Positions 54,732 to 62,975 of a stretch of DNA of 64,000 nucleotides are shown in pieces. Source of the DNA: Planctomycetaceae bacterium (GTDB lineage Bacteria; Planctomycetota; Planctomycetia; Planctomycetales; Planctomycetaceae). Where the stretch lies: positions 1-64,000 of the forward strand of contig CANJQC010000009.1 of NCBI GenBank assembly GCA_947476295.1. Direction: 5' to 3'. The notes under the pieces were generated by a model that had not been told where the DNA came from, ran no database searches, and saw only the letters and a list, made by a program, of their open reading frames with translations. The position numbers were made by a program, and so were the translations under genes. How positions within the stretch are numbered: position 1 is the first letter of the stretch; the number at the start of each line of letters is the position of its first letter.

Positions 54732-57700
54732 TTAACGAAAATTTCGGGCCTTTGGATCAATCTGTTCCAGCATTTCGCTCACATCATCCAGTCGTTCACA
54801 CACCACATGGATGACATCGCCTTCCCGCTGCAGCCGACCGGTGGCCATCATCACCGTTGCAAATCTCGCCGTTTGTCGAAAGTGCTGCCACACGGACGGA
54901 AACACGACCAGATTTGCAACGCCTGTTTCGTCTTCCAGAGTCACAAAAGTGATTCCGTTGGCCGTTGACGGTCGCTGACGCATCAGCACAAGTCCCGCCA
55001 CTTTGACTCGACGATCCGGCGTCAATTCCGCAAGCTGCTCTGCCGTGACGGCTCGCAATTGAATCAGCTGCCCCCGGAGAAAGCTGACGGGATGCTTTCG
55101 AAGCGTGAGCCCTGCCGATGAATAATCTTCAACGACCTGATCCTGAGCCGACATTTCCGGAAGTTCAGGGACTGGGTCGTCGGACGCTGCGGCCTCTGGT
55201 GCATCAAACAGCGGCAGTTGTTCTCGAGCGGGCAACGATCTCCAATACGCTTCGCGGCGTTCAATCTTCAATGACGCAAACGCATCGGCGCGTGACAGAA
55301 GCTGCAGTGTGGAGCGATTGAGCTGCGTCCGCTGAGCGAACTCCTCAAATGACCGAAACGCTCCTCCACGTTGCCGCACCGTTTCGATCAGGCGTCCGTT
55401 CTCTTCTGAGAACCCTCGCAGCAGTCGAAAACCCAGCCGAAGCGCGTAGCGTTCATCGGCATGGCGAAACCGACCCAGCGCAGGATCGCCATCAATCCGT
55501 TCCAGCGTGCAGTCCCAATCGCTGTGACTGATATCAGCCGGGAGAATGACGACTCCGTGCTCTCTCGCGTCGCGAACCAGCTGCGCTGGCGCGTAAAATC
55601 CCATGGGCTGACTGTTGATCAAGGCGGCCGCAAACACCGCCGGGTGATAGCGTTTGAGCCACGCTGAAACATACACCAGCAACGCGAAGCTCGCCGCGTG
55701 GGATTCCGGAAACCCATATTCACCAAAGCCGCTGATCTGCTTGAAAAGACGCTCCGCAAATTCCGCGTCGTAGCCGCGATCTTTCATTCCATTCACAAGT
55801 TTTTCATGAAACTTTGCAATTACGCCGGTCTTCCGCCAGGCTCCCATTGCGCGACGAAGCTGATCGGCTTCGCCCGGCGTAAAGCCAGCGGCCACGATCG
55901 CCAGTCGCATGGCCTGTTCCTGAAAGATGGGCACTCCCAACGTCTTGTGCAGTACTGCACGCACGGCCTGATTCGGATAGTCGACCGGTTCCTCACCGGC
56001 ACGGCGGCGCAAGTACGGATGCACCATGTCGCCCTGAATCGGCCCCGGACGCACGATCGCGACTTCAATCACCAGATCGTAAAAGCATCGCGGCTTGAGA
56101 CGAGGCAACATGCTCATCTGAGCCCGGCTCTCAATTTGGAACACACCAATCGTATCCGCCGCGCTGATCATGTCGTACACCGCAGGATCCTCAGACGGCA
56201 CATTTGCCAGCGTCAAAATTCTGCCGTGATGTTTTTCCACCAGATCGAACGCGCGGCGAATGCAACTGAGCATGCCCAGCGACAGGCAATCGACTTTCAA
56301 CAGCCCGAGCGCATCCAGATCATCTTTGTCCCATTGAATCACCGTACGACCAGGCATCGACGCATTTTCGATCGGCACCAGTTCGCTCAACAAGCCTCGC
56401 GACATCACCATTCCACCGGAATGTTGTGACAAATGCCGCGGAAAAGTCAGCAGCGAATTGAGCAATTCCAGCATCTGTCGTCCAAGCAACGAATCCGGAT
56501 CGATGCCGCCTTCCCGCATGCGTTCCGGAAACTGCTCCGCATGATCCACATGCTCCATTTGATTGGCGAGTTTATCAATACGATCACTGGACAACGCGAG
56601 AGCGCGCCCGATATCACGAATTGCCGATCTTGGTCGATATGTGATCACCGCGCCTGTCATGCCGGCGCGATCGCGTCCGTAACGATCAAACAGATACTGC
56701 AGTACTTCTTCGCGGCGTTCGTGCTCGAAATCAATGTCGATATCCGGTGCTTCATTGCGTTCGCGACTGATGAATCGTTCGAACAGCACATCGATGCGGC
56801 GGGGATCAACTGATGTCACGCCAAGACAATAGCAGACGACCGAATTCGCGGCGGAGCCTCGTCCCTGACACAGGATTTTGCGTTCTCGGGCGAAGCGTAC
56901 AAGGTCGTAAACAGTAAGGAAATACGCTTCGTAGTGCAGTTCCTCGATGAGAGTCAGTTCATGGTTGATCAGGTCACCGATTTTGGTTGGGATACCATCC
57001 GGATATCGCAGTTTTGCACCATGCAATGCTAGGCTCGTGAGATGCTGAATCGGCGTCACATCCAGTGGGACCAGTTCTTCCGGGTACTCGTACCGCAGTT
57101 CGTCGAGAGAAAACGTGCAGCGGTCGGCAACCTCGACAGAACGCGAGATCAGGCCTGGATCGCCCGCGAACAGTGGCAGCAACTGAGCGCCGGACTTCAG
57201 ATGCCGTTCACCATTCGGAAACAGTTCATGCCCCAGTGATTGCAGACTTGTCGCGTGACGAATGGCCGTCACGACGTCATGCAACGCACGGCGACTGGCC
57301 ACATGATAATGCACATCATTTGCGGCTGCGATCGGGATGTTGAGGCCTCGACATGTCGTCTGCCAGCGCCTCAGGTTTCCTCGATCGTTTGGCCCGTAGT
57401 GAAGTTCTGCAAGTCCATAGCAACGATCACCGAAGCAGTCTCTTAATGTCTGCAGATGCGTAGCCGCGACGTCGATCGACACTCCTGGCACGTATCGACG
57501 TTCAAACCGGAGGCGGGCTTCTTCGCTAAGCGGCACGCAGCACAGCAGGCCCTCGGCGTGCTCCAGAACATCTGCAAACTTCAATCGACATTCGCCTTTG
57601 GGGGCTCTCCGACGCCCGACGGTAATCAGTCGCGACAATCGACCGTAAGCGTTGCGATCGGTCGCCAGCAGAGCCATAGACGGGCCGTCATCCGGAACAA

Positions 57701-57995
57701 TTTCTGCGCCGATCAGCAGCTTCAGGCTCGCTTCCTTCGCTGCAACATGCGCTCGCACAACACCCGCCAGAGAATTGCGATCCGTGACGGCAATCGCTTT
57801 CAGACCAAGTTCGGCCGCTCGCGCTGCAAGCTCGTCAGCATGCGATGCCCCTTCAAGAAAAGAATAATTCGTGCGACAATGGAGCTCTGCGTACGGAAAT
57901 GAGGTGTTATTTGAATCGCCGGTCTGACCCGTAAACGGCCCTGCCGCACCTTGAGTCGCACGGGTTCGATGTTTCGAAGGAGGCGGTTCCGGCAT
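54732..57995 (-). CDS. dnaE2: Error-prone DNA polymerase DnaE2
   Basis: This 1087-residue C-family polymerase is of the DnaE2 type, used in damage-induced mutagenesis. The PHP domain begins YAELHCRTNYSFLEGASHADELA and continues LKAIAVTDRNSLAGVVRA. The palm has CQGRGSAANSVVCY and EAPDIDIDFEHERREEV (catalytic Asp pair). Later come FPRHLSQHSGGMV, VDCLSLGMLSCIRRAFDLV, FGEYGFPESHAASFALLVY and an OB-fold end (VLMRQRPSTANGITFVTLEDETG). Length, the QHSGGMV stretch and the absence of a C-terminal clamp-binding tail fit DnaE2 rather than DnaE1. The imuA-imuB partners are not seen here. The ATG at 57995 is chosen over in-frame upstream sequence. Confidence 0.94.
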   Translation of the reverse strand: MPEPPPSKHRTRATQGAAGPFTGQTGDSNNTSFPYAELHCRTNYSFLEGASHADELAARAAELGLKAIAVTDRNSLAGVVRAHVAAKEASLKLLIGAEIVPDDGPSMALLATDRNAYGRLSRLITVGRRRAPKGECRLKFADVLEHAEGLLCCVPLSEEARLRFERRYVPGVSIDVAATHLQTLRDCFGDRCYGLAELHYGPNDRGNLRRWQTTCRGLNIPIAAANDVHYHVASRRALHDVVTAIRHATSLQSLGHELFPNGERHLKSGAQLLPLFAGDPGLISRSVEVADRCTFSLDELRYEYPEELVPLDVTPIQHLTSLALHGAKLRYPDGIPTKIGDLINHELTLIEELHYEAYFLTVYDLVRFARERKILCQGRGSAANSVVCYCLGVTSVDPRRIDVLFERFISRERNEAPDIDIDFEHERREEVLQYLFDRYGRDRAGMTGAVITYRPRSAIRDIGRALALSSDRIDKLANQMEHVDHAEQFPERMREGGIDPDSLLGRQMLELLNSLLTFPRHLSQHSGGMVMSRGLLSELVPIENASMPGRTVIQWDKDDLDALGLLKVDCLSLGMLSCIRRAFDLVEKHHGRILTLANVPSEDPAVYDMISAADTIGVFQIESRAQMSMLPRLKPRCFYDLVIEVAIVRPGPIQGDMVHPYLRRRAGEEPVDYPNQAVRAVLHKTLGVPIFQEQAMRLAIVAAGFTPGEADQLRRAMGAWRKTGVIAKFHEKLVNGMKDRGYDAEFAERLFKQISGFGEYGFPESHAASFALLVYVSAWLKRYHPAVFAAALINSQPMGFYAPAQLVRDAREHGVVILPADISHSDWDCTLERIDGDPALGRFRHADERYALRLGFRLLRGFSEENGRLIETVRQRGGAFRSFEEFAQRTQLNRSTLQLLSRADAFASLKIERREAYWRSLPAREQLPLFDAPEAAASDDPVPELPEMSAQDQVVEDYSSAGLTLRKHPVSFLRGQLIQLRAVTAEQLAELTPDRRVKVAGLVLMRQRPSTANGITFVTLEDETGVANLVVFPSVWQHFRQTARFATVMMATGRLQREGDVIHVVCERLDDVSEMLEQIDPKARNFR

Positions 57996-58006
57996 ATGGA
58001 TGAATA

Positions 58007-58135
58007 CTACGTGCTCACCAGCAGCACCCACAACGGGAAAAGCATCGCAATCCAGGCAAAGCGGGTAATCAGCACAAGCCCAAATGCAAATGCCGTGAAT
58101 GGTGGCTGGCAACATTCCGTGGCGATTTTGTTCAT
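58007..58135 (-). CDS. Possible 42-residue membrane protein
   Basis: A 42-codon frame starts MNKIATECCQPPFTAF and continues FGLVLITRFAWIAMLFPLWVLLVS, a single long hydrophobic segment. AGAGG five bases before the ATG at 58135 is a good ribosome-binding site. It ends 11 bases before the dnaE2 start, so it could lie in the same transcript. The sequence matches no family I know. The chance of a spurious frame remains substantial. Confidence 0.4.
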   Translation of the reverse strand: MNKIATECCQPPFTAFAFGLVLITRFAWIAMLFPLWVLLVST

Positions 58136-58239
58136 CGCATCCTCTGAGAGCGCGTAGCTCCTCTGCCGCACGCTACTGAAGCAAAAGCAACACCAGCATT
58201 GCACTCCTGAACACAAGTTTCACGACACCGATTGTGGGA

Positions 58240-59703
58240 TCACTGGACGGAATTCGGATACCGCCGTATGGATGCTGTCCGTGCAGGCTGCGACCAGGTG
58301 GCTTGGTGGATGGGTGACCGTCCGTTGAACGAATTCGGGACGACTGGCACGGCGGCAGCAGATGGTCCGTTCAGCTCGTGGTCTCCGTTGAAGTCTCCGG
58401 CAACCATCGGGCGACCGTAGACAGTTTCAGGCATCGTCCCGCCGATCAGCGGTGACATGGGTCGCTGAGATGGCATGACCGAGAACTGCGGCGGCATCAT
58501 TTGAGCCATCATCGGTGTGGTCCGCATCTGTGCAGGTCCAGGCGGAACCATTTGCCAGCCGGAAGTCTGTGGCGCGGGCATCATCGCCGCATTTGAGGCG
58601 AAGTGTCTTGATTGCGGCTGACGGTACATTGCCGTGCCATAAGCTGGTCGAGCCGCCATTGACTGTCCGTAGCCTGGATGTGTATACCAACGACTCATCG
58701 AAGAATACGGAGCGATGTTGTAGGACTGTCCCATTGAAGTGCGGGACATCGACATGGAGCCTGGCGACATCAACATAGTGCTCTGTGGAGCCACAGGAGC
58801 ACCAGACTGAAATCCTGGCTGCGAAAATCCGCTGCCCGATCCACAGCAGCCTGAACCTGAATTCATATCCGGATACCCTGTGCCCTGCATCATTTCTGTG
58901 CCCTGCATCATTTCCGGACCGGGCATCATATTTCCCATGCCACCTCCGCAAGCACCTCCGCAGCCAGAATCCATCATGGGCATCTGCATTGCTGGACCTG
59001 AAGTGAAGTACTGCGTTTGCGGAACCAGGGTGGTCACAGGACGCGGAACCCAGACTGTTCTCCAGCTGCCGCGGTCAATGGTCATCGGTCGCCATGTTGT
59101 GACAGGCACCTGAGCCGGCTGACAACTTACCATCGGCTGCGGCATGCATGGCGATCCACACGGATCGTTGCACATGCCGCCACACGGATTCATCATGGCC
59201 GGCATGGGGATTTGCCACTGTCCCCGATTCGAGCACTGTCCCCGATTCTGCCACTGTGGCTGATATGGCATCTGACAAGGTGTCTCCGTTAGCGGAGCCA
59301 GCGGTGCAACCATTGGAGCAGTCATGCCGTACGACGGTCCGCAAGGTGCGAACAGCGGGCAGGGAGCAAGCCACGAACAGGGATCGAGCAAACGCGGAAA
59401 GAACGCATGGCAGGATCCAATCGGACGACCGGGATAATGCCCCAGCGTTCCCTGTTGATTGCGAAGATAACCATAGCCGAGCCAGTCATCAATGCATCGA
59501 CTGACGCCGTACGGATTAGGGCCATACCCGCAACCGTTTCCGTAGTTGCCATATCCGTAGCCACCGCCATTGTAACCGCAGCCGCCGCCGAACAGCCAGT
59601 AGAACGGTTCAAGGATTGGCACGTAGATGCAGGCGCTGGCGATCGATGTCATGGAGCACAACAGGGCGACCGTCAGAAGCAGAGTTCTGATGTGGAGTCT
59701 CAT
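58240..59703 (-). CDS. Exported Met/Cys/Gly/Pro-rich protein
   Basis: This 487-residue protein starts with a signal peptide (MRLHIRTLLLTVALLCSMTS, ASA). A Gly/Tyr/Cys-rich part follows (GGGCGYNGGGYGYGNYG), then Cys/Pro pairs (NPCGGMCNDPCGSPCMPQP), the phrase VPVTTWRPMTIDRGSWRTVW, and a Met/Gln/Pro-rich second half with a tandem MMQGT. The WRP/VWVPRPVTT stretch recalls the YTV-type segments of planctomycete envelope proteins. No enzyme motif is visible. It is probably an envelope structural protein, possibly cross-linked by disulfides. It is 198 bases downstream of the pseudokinase gene on the same strand. Confidence 0.83.
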   Translation of the reverse strand: MRLHIRTLLLTVALLCSMTSIASACIYVPILEPFYWLFGGGCGYNGGGYGYGNYGNGCGYGPNPYGVSRCIDDWLGYGYLRNQQGTLGHYPGRPIGSCHAFFPRLLDPCSWLAPCPLFAPCGPSYGMTAPMVAPLAPLTETPCQMPYQPQWQNRGQCSNRGQWQIPMPAMMNPCGGMCNDPCGSPCMPQPMVSCQPAQVPVTTWRPMTIDRGSWRTVWVPRPVTTLVPQTQYFTSGPAMQMPMMDSGCGGACGGGMGNMMPGPEMMQGTEMMQGTGYPDMNSGSGCCGSGSGFSQPGFQSGAPVAPQSTMLMSPGSMSMSRTSMGQSYNIAPYSSMSRWYTHPGYGQSMAARPAYGTAMYRQPQSRHFASNAAMMPAPQTSGWQMVPPGPAQMRTTPMMAQMMPPQFSVMPSQRPMSPLIGGTMPETVYGRPMVAGDFNGDHELNGPSAAAVPVVPNSFNGRSPIHQATWSQPARTASIRRYPNSVQ

Positions 59704-59901
59704 ATAGGCTTCCTCGGAGAGTCAGAGAGGACTGAGGCGACGACAGGGAACCGGGCGAACGCCGGCGAGAGATCCCGTCACGGGGTGAGTGCCGGGAAGT
59801 TAAACGCGGAACGCCTCCGGGAAAATTCGAAGTTGACTCAAGTTTGGAAGCAAATCACATTCGGACAAATGTGAAAAATGATGATCGGCTGCTTCCGCCG
59901 C

Positions 59902-60879
59902 TTACCACAATCGACCGGCAAGCAAACGCAGGATGATCAGAGCAACAATGATCACGCCGATCGGCAGAATCCGCCTTCGCCAGGCAAAAACTGCCGATCC
60001 GTGGGCTGCGGGATCTGAGCGCAGAGAGGACCCGGACGGTTCAAACAATTCCACGACGATCGAACGTCGAGACGTTGCCGCTGCGTTACGCTGATCCACC
60101 AGCGGCATTGAATCGTCACCAGTTCCGATCATGATTTCGCCCAGACGCCCCTGAAACTCCCGCGCACTGACGGGTCTTTGAGCCGCACCAGATGCACTTG
60201 ATTGCTCAAAACGCGCCAGCAATCGTTCCATCATCACGCGCGTTGTGACTTTGCCTGGTTCCGGTTCTTCTTCGTCGTTACACACCTGCAGGAGTCGAGT
60301 GAGCAAACAGGCAAGGTCGCGCAAATCCTGACCGACGTCTTCGCGCGACGCAAGGGCACTGATCGTGATCAGAGCCGGCCCGGACTTCGAAGAATCGTCC
60401 GCCGCCACCCCTCTAAGCCATCGAGCAACTCCAAAGTCGATGACAGTGACCTGCAGATTGTCGGACAGCAGAACGTTTTCCGGAGACAAGCCTCCATGCG
60501 CCAGTCCCAGATTATGAGCCAGCTGCAGGGCCGAACACACTTGCCAGCCAATCTCGATAATGTCTTCTGAAGAGAAAGTGCGGCCTGCTGCCAGTTGACT
60601 GGACAAAGGCGTGAAATCGCTGGCTTCTGTCCACAGAAACAGAGTACCACCAGACTCACCGTAGCCCAAGAACTTCACGATTGACTGATGCCGCAGCATC
60701 GCCAGCATAGAGCGATCCATCTTGACCGCGCGGCGAAACTCCGGACGCAGCGAAATTTCCTCGGAGAACACGGCGAGTCGCACGGGTTTGCCCGAGTCCT
60801 TACGAATCGCCGTCAGCACGCACCACTCGGGATATGACTGCAGCTTCTGCCCGATCTCGAAATCATTCAGGTCCGTCAC
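59902..60879 (-). CDS. Tail-anchored protein pseudokinase
   Basis: This 325-residue protein has a protein-kinase-like fold but lacks catalytic residues. There is no glycine loop, the VAIK lysine position reads LAVF (Phe near 38), and the catalytic loop is AHGGLSPENVLL (HGG for HRD, near 128-130). The DFG motif (near 148) and the Asn of the loop are kept. The C-terminus has one hydrophobic segment (ILPIGVIIVALIILRLLAG, about 303-322) with an Arg cluster before it, a tail anchor with the pseudokinase in the cytoplasm. It follows the S1-domain gene by 28 bases and probably shares its transcript. Residual ATP binding or a scaffold role is possible. Confidence 0.87.
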   Translation of the reverse strand: MTDLNDFEIGQKLQSYPEWCVLTAIRKDSGKPVRLAVFSEEISLRPEFRRAVKMDRSMLAMLRHQSIVKFLGYGESGGTLFLWTEASDFTPLSSQLAAGRTFSSEDIIEIGWQVCSALQLAHNLGLAHGGLSPENVLLSDNLQVTVIDFGVARWLRGVAADDSSKSGPALITISALASREDVGQDLRDLACLLTRLLQVCNDEEEPEPGKVTTRVMMERLLARFEQSSASGAAQRPVSAREFQGRLGEIMIGTGDDSMPLVDQRNAAATSRRSIVVELFEPSGSSLRSDPAAHGSAVFAWRRRILPIGVIIVALIILRLLAGRLW

Positions 60880-60907
60880 TGAAAGGTATCTCGCAGAGTT
60901 GCCCTAA

Positions 60908-62563
60908 CTATCCGGTGAAGTCCGACGGATTGCCAAACATTCCACGACCGCTGCCAGGCGTCCCCGTGCCGCCTCGCAGATTTTCATTGCGAGGACGTTT
61001 TGGTTCGGGTGGTGCTTCCGGCTCCGGAACGTGACTGCGAACAGTCTGTGGCGGCTCTGGTCGCTTCTCCAGCGCCTTTAGCGATAGTGAAACACGTTTC
61101 CGTTTGGAATCAACTTCGACCACCTGGAAATCATGGGTCTCACCGACTTTAAGGACTTCACCAACACTTCCCACGCGACGCCACGCGAGTTCACTGATAT
61201 GTACCATCCCTTCTAGGCCAGGCTCCAGTTCGATGAATGCCCCAAATTCCGTAATCCGAGTCACAGTGCCGGACACAGTTCGTTCAGCGGCATAACGCTC
61301 GCTGGCGCTGGTCCAGGGATTCTGAGCCAGTTGCTTCATACCCAGACTGATCCGCTTCTTCTCCGGATCCAGTTTCAGGATCTTGACGTCAACCTGTTGC
61401 CCTTCGGTCAGCACGTCTTTGGGATGATTAATGCGAGTCCAACTGATTTCGCCGATGTGCAGGAAGCCATCCACCGGCCCGATATTGATAAACGCACCGT
61501 AGTCCTTGAGTGTCTTCACGGTCCCGTTGTAGTCCTGGCCCACGTCAACCTTTGCCCAGAACTCCCCTTCGCCTTCCGCTCGTTCTGCCTGAAGCAAGGC
61601 TCGCCGACTGACGACGAGATTTCGCTTCTTGGCGTTCACTTCCGTCACTTGTACAGTCAACTTCTGACCGACGTAACCTTCCAGACTTCCGGCAAAACCC
61701 AGCTCGACCTGACTTGCCGGAAGGAACGCCCGCAGATTGCTCACCATCACCTGCAGACCGCCCTTATTTACCGCAGAGACATGGCAATCAACAACCTGAC
61801 CGACAGCCAGCGCATCCCAGTTTCCACTGGCTCGATGCCGCGAGCGGGGGATACGACCCTTGATGAGTCCATCCGCATCTTTGGAATCGATGATCACGTC
61901 AAGCTGGTCGCCGACGTTGGGATGCTTGTCGTCGGGAAACTGTGTGAGCGACAGAACAACGTTGTGTCGTAATCCCGCATCCAAAAAGACCTCGCCACCA
62001 TGAATGGCCTGAACAGTTCCGCGAATTTTCGATCCCTGCACGACAGTTTTTGAATCTCCGTCGTCGTCAGATTCACCTCCCGGAACAATAACGGCCTCCG
62101 GCATGGTAGCGCCATTTTCTGAAAGCGCGGCTGAGATTTCTGCTTCCAGCGATGCATCCAGATCATCGATCGTCGGGATCTCAACGGCAGCAGGCTTGTG
62201 GCCCTGTCGTGAAGTCGCATGTTCTGGCTGCTGTGCCGGTGGTTCAGACGACTGCGCCATTTTCTCACGCACTCGTGTGATGGCACCTCCCTCAGCCACC
62301 ATCGCGGCTTCCGCTTCTGCAAGGAATTTTGTTTCTGGCGGGAGCGCTGCCTCGACGTGCGACTGCATTGCTTCGACATGCACCTGCACTGCTGCATCGA
62401 GTGCGATGTCGGATACCGGCTTGATGGCTTCAACAGAGCCCAGCGACGGCACTGTATCCGGCTGTGACTCCATCGCAGGGGCATCATTGGCCGGTGCGAC
62501 AGGTAAAGCGCCCGCTGATACTGTGTTTGAAGGGGACACTGGTTGCTGTGGATCCGTTGTCAT
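60908..62563 (-). CDS. S1 RNA-binding domain protein, ribosomal protein S1-like
   Basis: This 551-residue protein carries four S1 (OB-fold) domains at about 172-238, 252-321, 339-410 and 427-498, with typical phrases GTVKTLKDYGAFINIGPVDG, FLHIGEISWTRINHPKDVL and TRITEFGAFIELEPGLEGMVH. A long Glu/Ala-rich N-terminal region (1-170) and a basic Arg/Pro/Gly tail flank them. It has the layout of planctomycete S1-like proteins, probably a translation or RNA-binding factor. The canonical rpsA has six S1 domains, so identity with rpsA is not certain. The ATG at 62563 is the first start. Confidence 0.9.
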   Translation of the reverse strand: MTTDPQQPVSPSNTVSAGALPVAPANDAPAMESQPDTVPSLGSVEAIKPVSDIALDAAVQVHVEAMQSHVEAALPPETKFLAEAEAAMVAEGGAITRVREKMAQSSEPPAQQPEHATSRQGHKPAAVEIPTIDDLDASLEAEISAALSENGATMPEAVIVPGGESDDDGDSKTVVQGSKIRGTVQAIHGGEVFLDAGLRHNVVLSLTQFPDDKHPNVGDQLDVIIDSKDADGLIKGRIPRSRHRASGNWDALAVGQVVDCHVSAVNKGGLQVMVSNLRAFLPASQVELGFAGSLEGYVGQKLTVQVTEVNAKKRNLVVSRRALLQAERAEGEGEFWAKVDVGQDYNGTVKTLKDYGAFINIGPVDGFLHIGEISWTRINHPKDVLTEGQQVDVKILKLDPEKKRISLGMKQLAQNPWTSASERYAAERTVSGTVTRITEFGAFIELEPGLEGMVHISELAWRRVGSVGEVLKVGETHDFQVVEVDSKRKRVSLSLKALEKRPEPPQTVRSHVPEPEAPPEPKRPRNENLRGGTGTPGSGRGMFGNPSDFTG

Positions 62564-62975
62564 CTCATCTGGTCCTGTCAGAGCCGGTCAAGCTGGAACA
62601 ATGTCACAGCAGCGACCAATCAGAAATCCCCAGAAGCCCGTCTGACTTCGAACACTGAGGACAATTTTACACAGGTATGTTCTCGGGAGAACGCACATTT
62701 TCTGAAGCTTCGCCCAGTGACTCATGGGCCGAACACACAGAAATCAAGGAGCCCCGATCAGGGAAGGATATCCAAACGCGGAGGGCTTCGCCAAGCGTGT
62801 GAGCCTTTATGCGTCATATTTCACAATCTCTTTATGGTCGAAACGAGACACAATTGCCACTCGCAGCCGTGTTCCGGAGGGTACAAACTGCGATTGACCG
62901 ACTTTTCGAAGAAGGAGAGAATGCGCCGAACCAGTTCTCTCATTCCTCAATTCGGGCTGTTCAGACTTGACTGAC
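62564..62975. other. Divergent gap between S1-protein and murE genes
   Basis: No gene is supported in these 412 bases. A minus-strand 75-codon frame (62807-63034) overlaps the start of murE and is treated as a shadow. Promoters for both divergent genes should lie here but none could be assigned. Confidence 0.45.
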
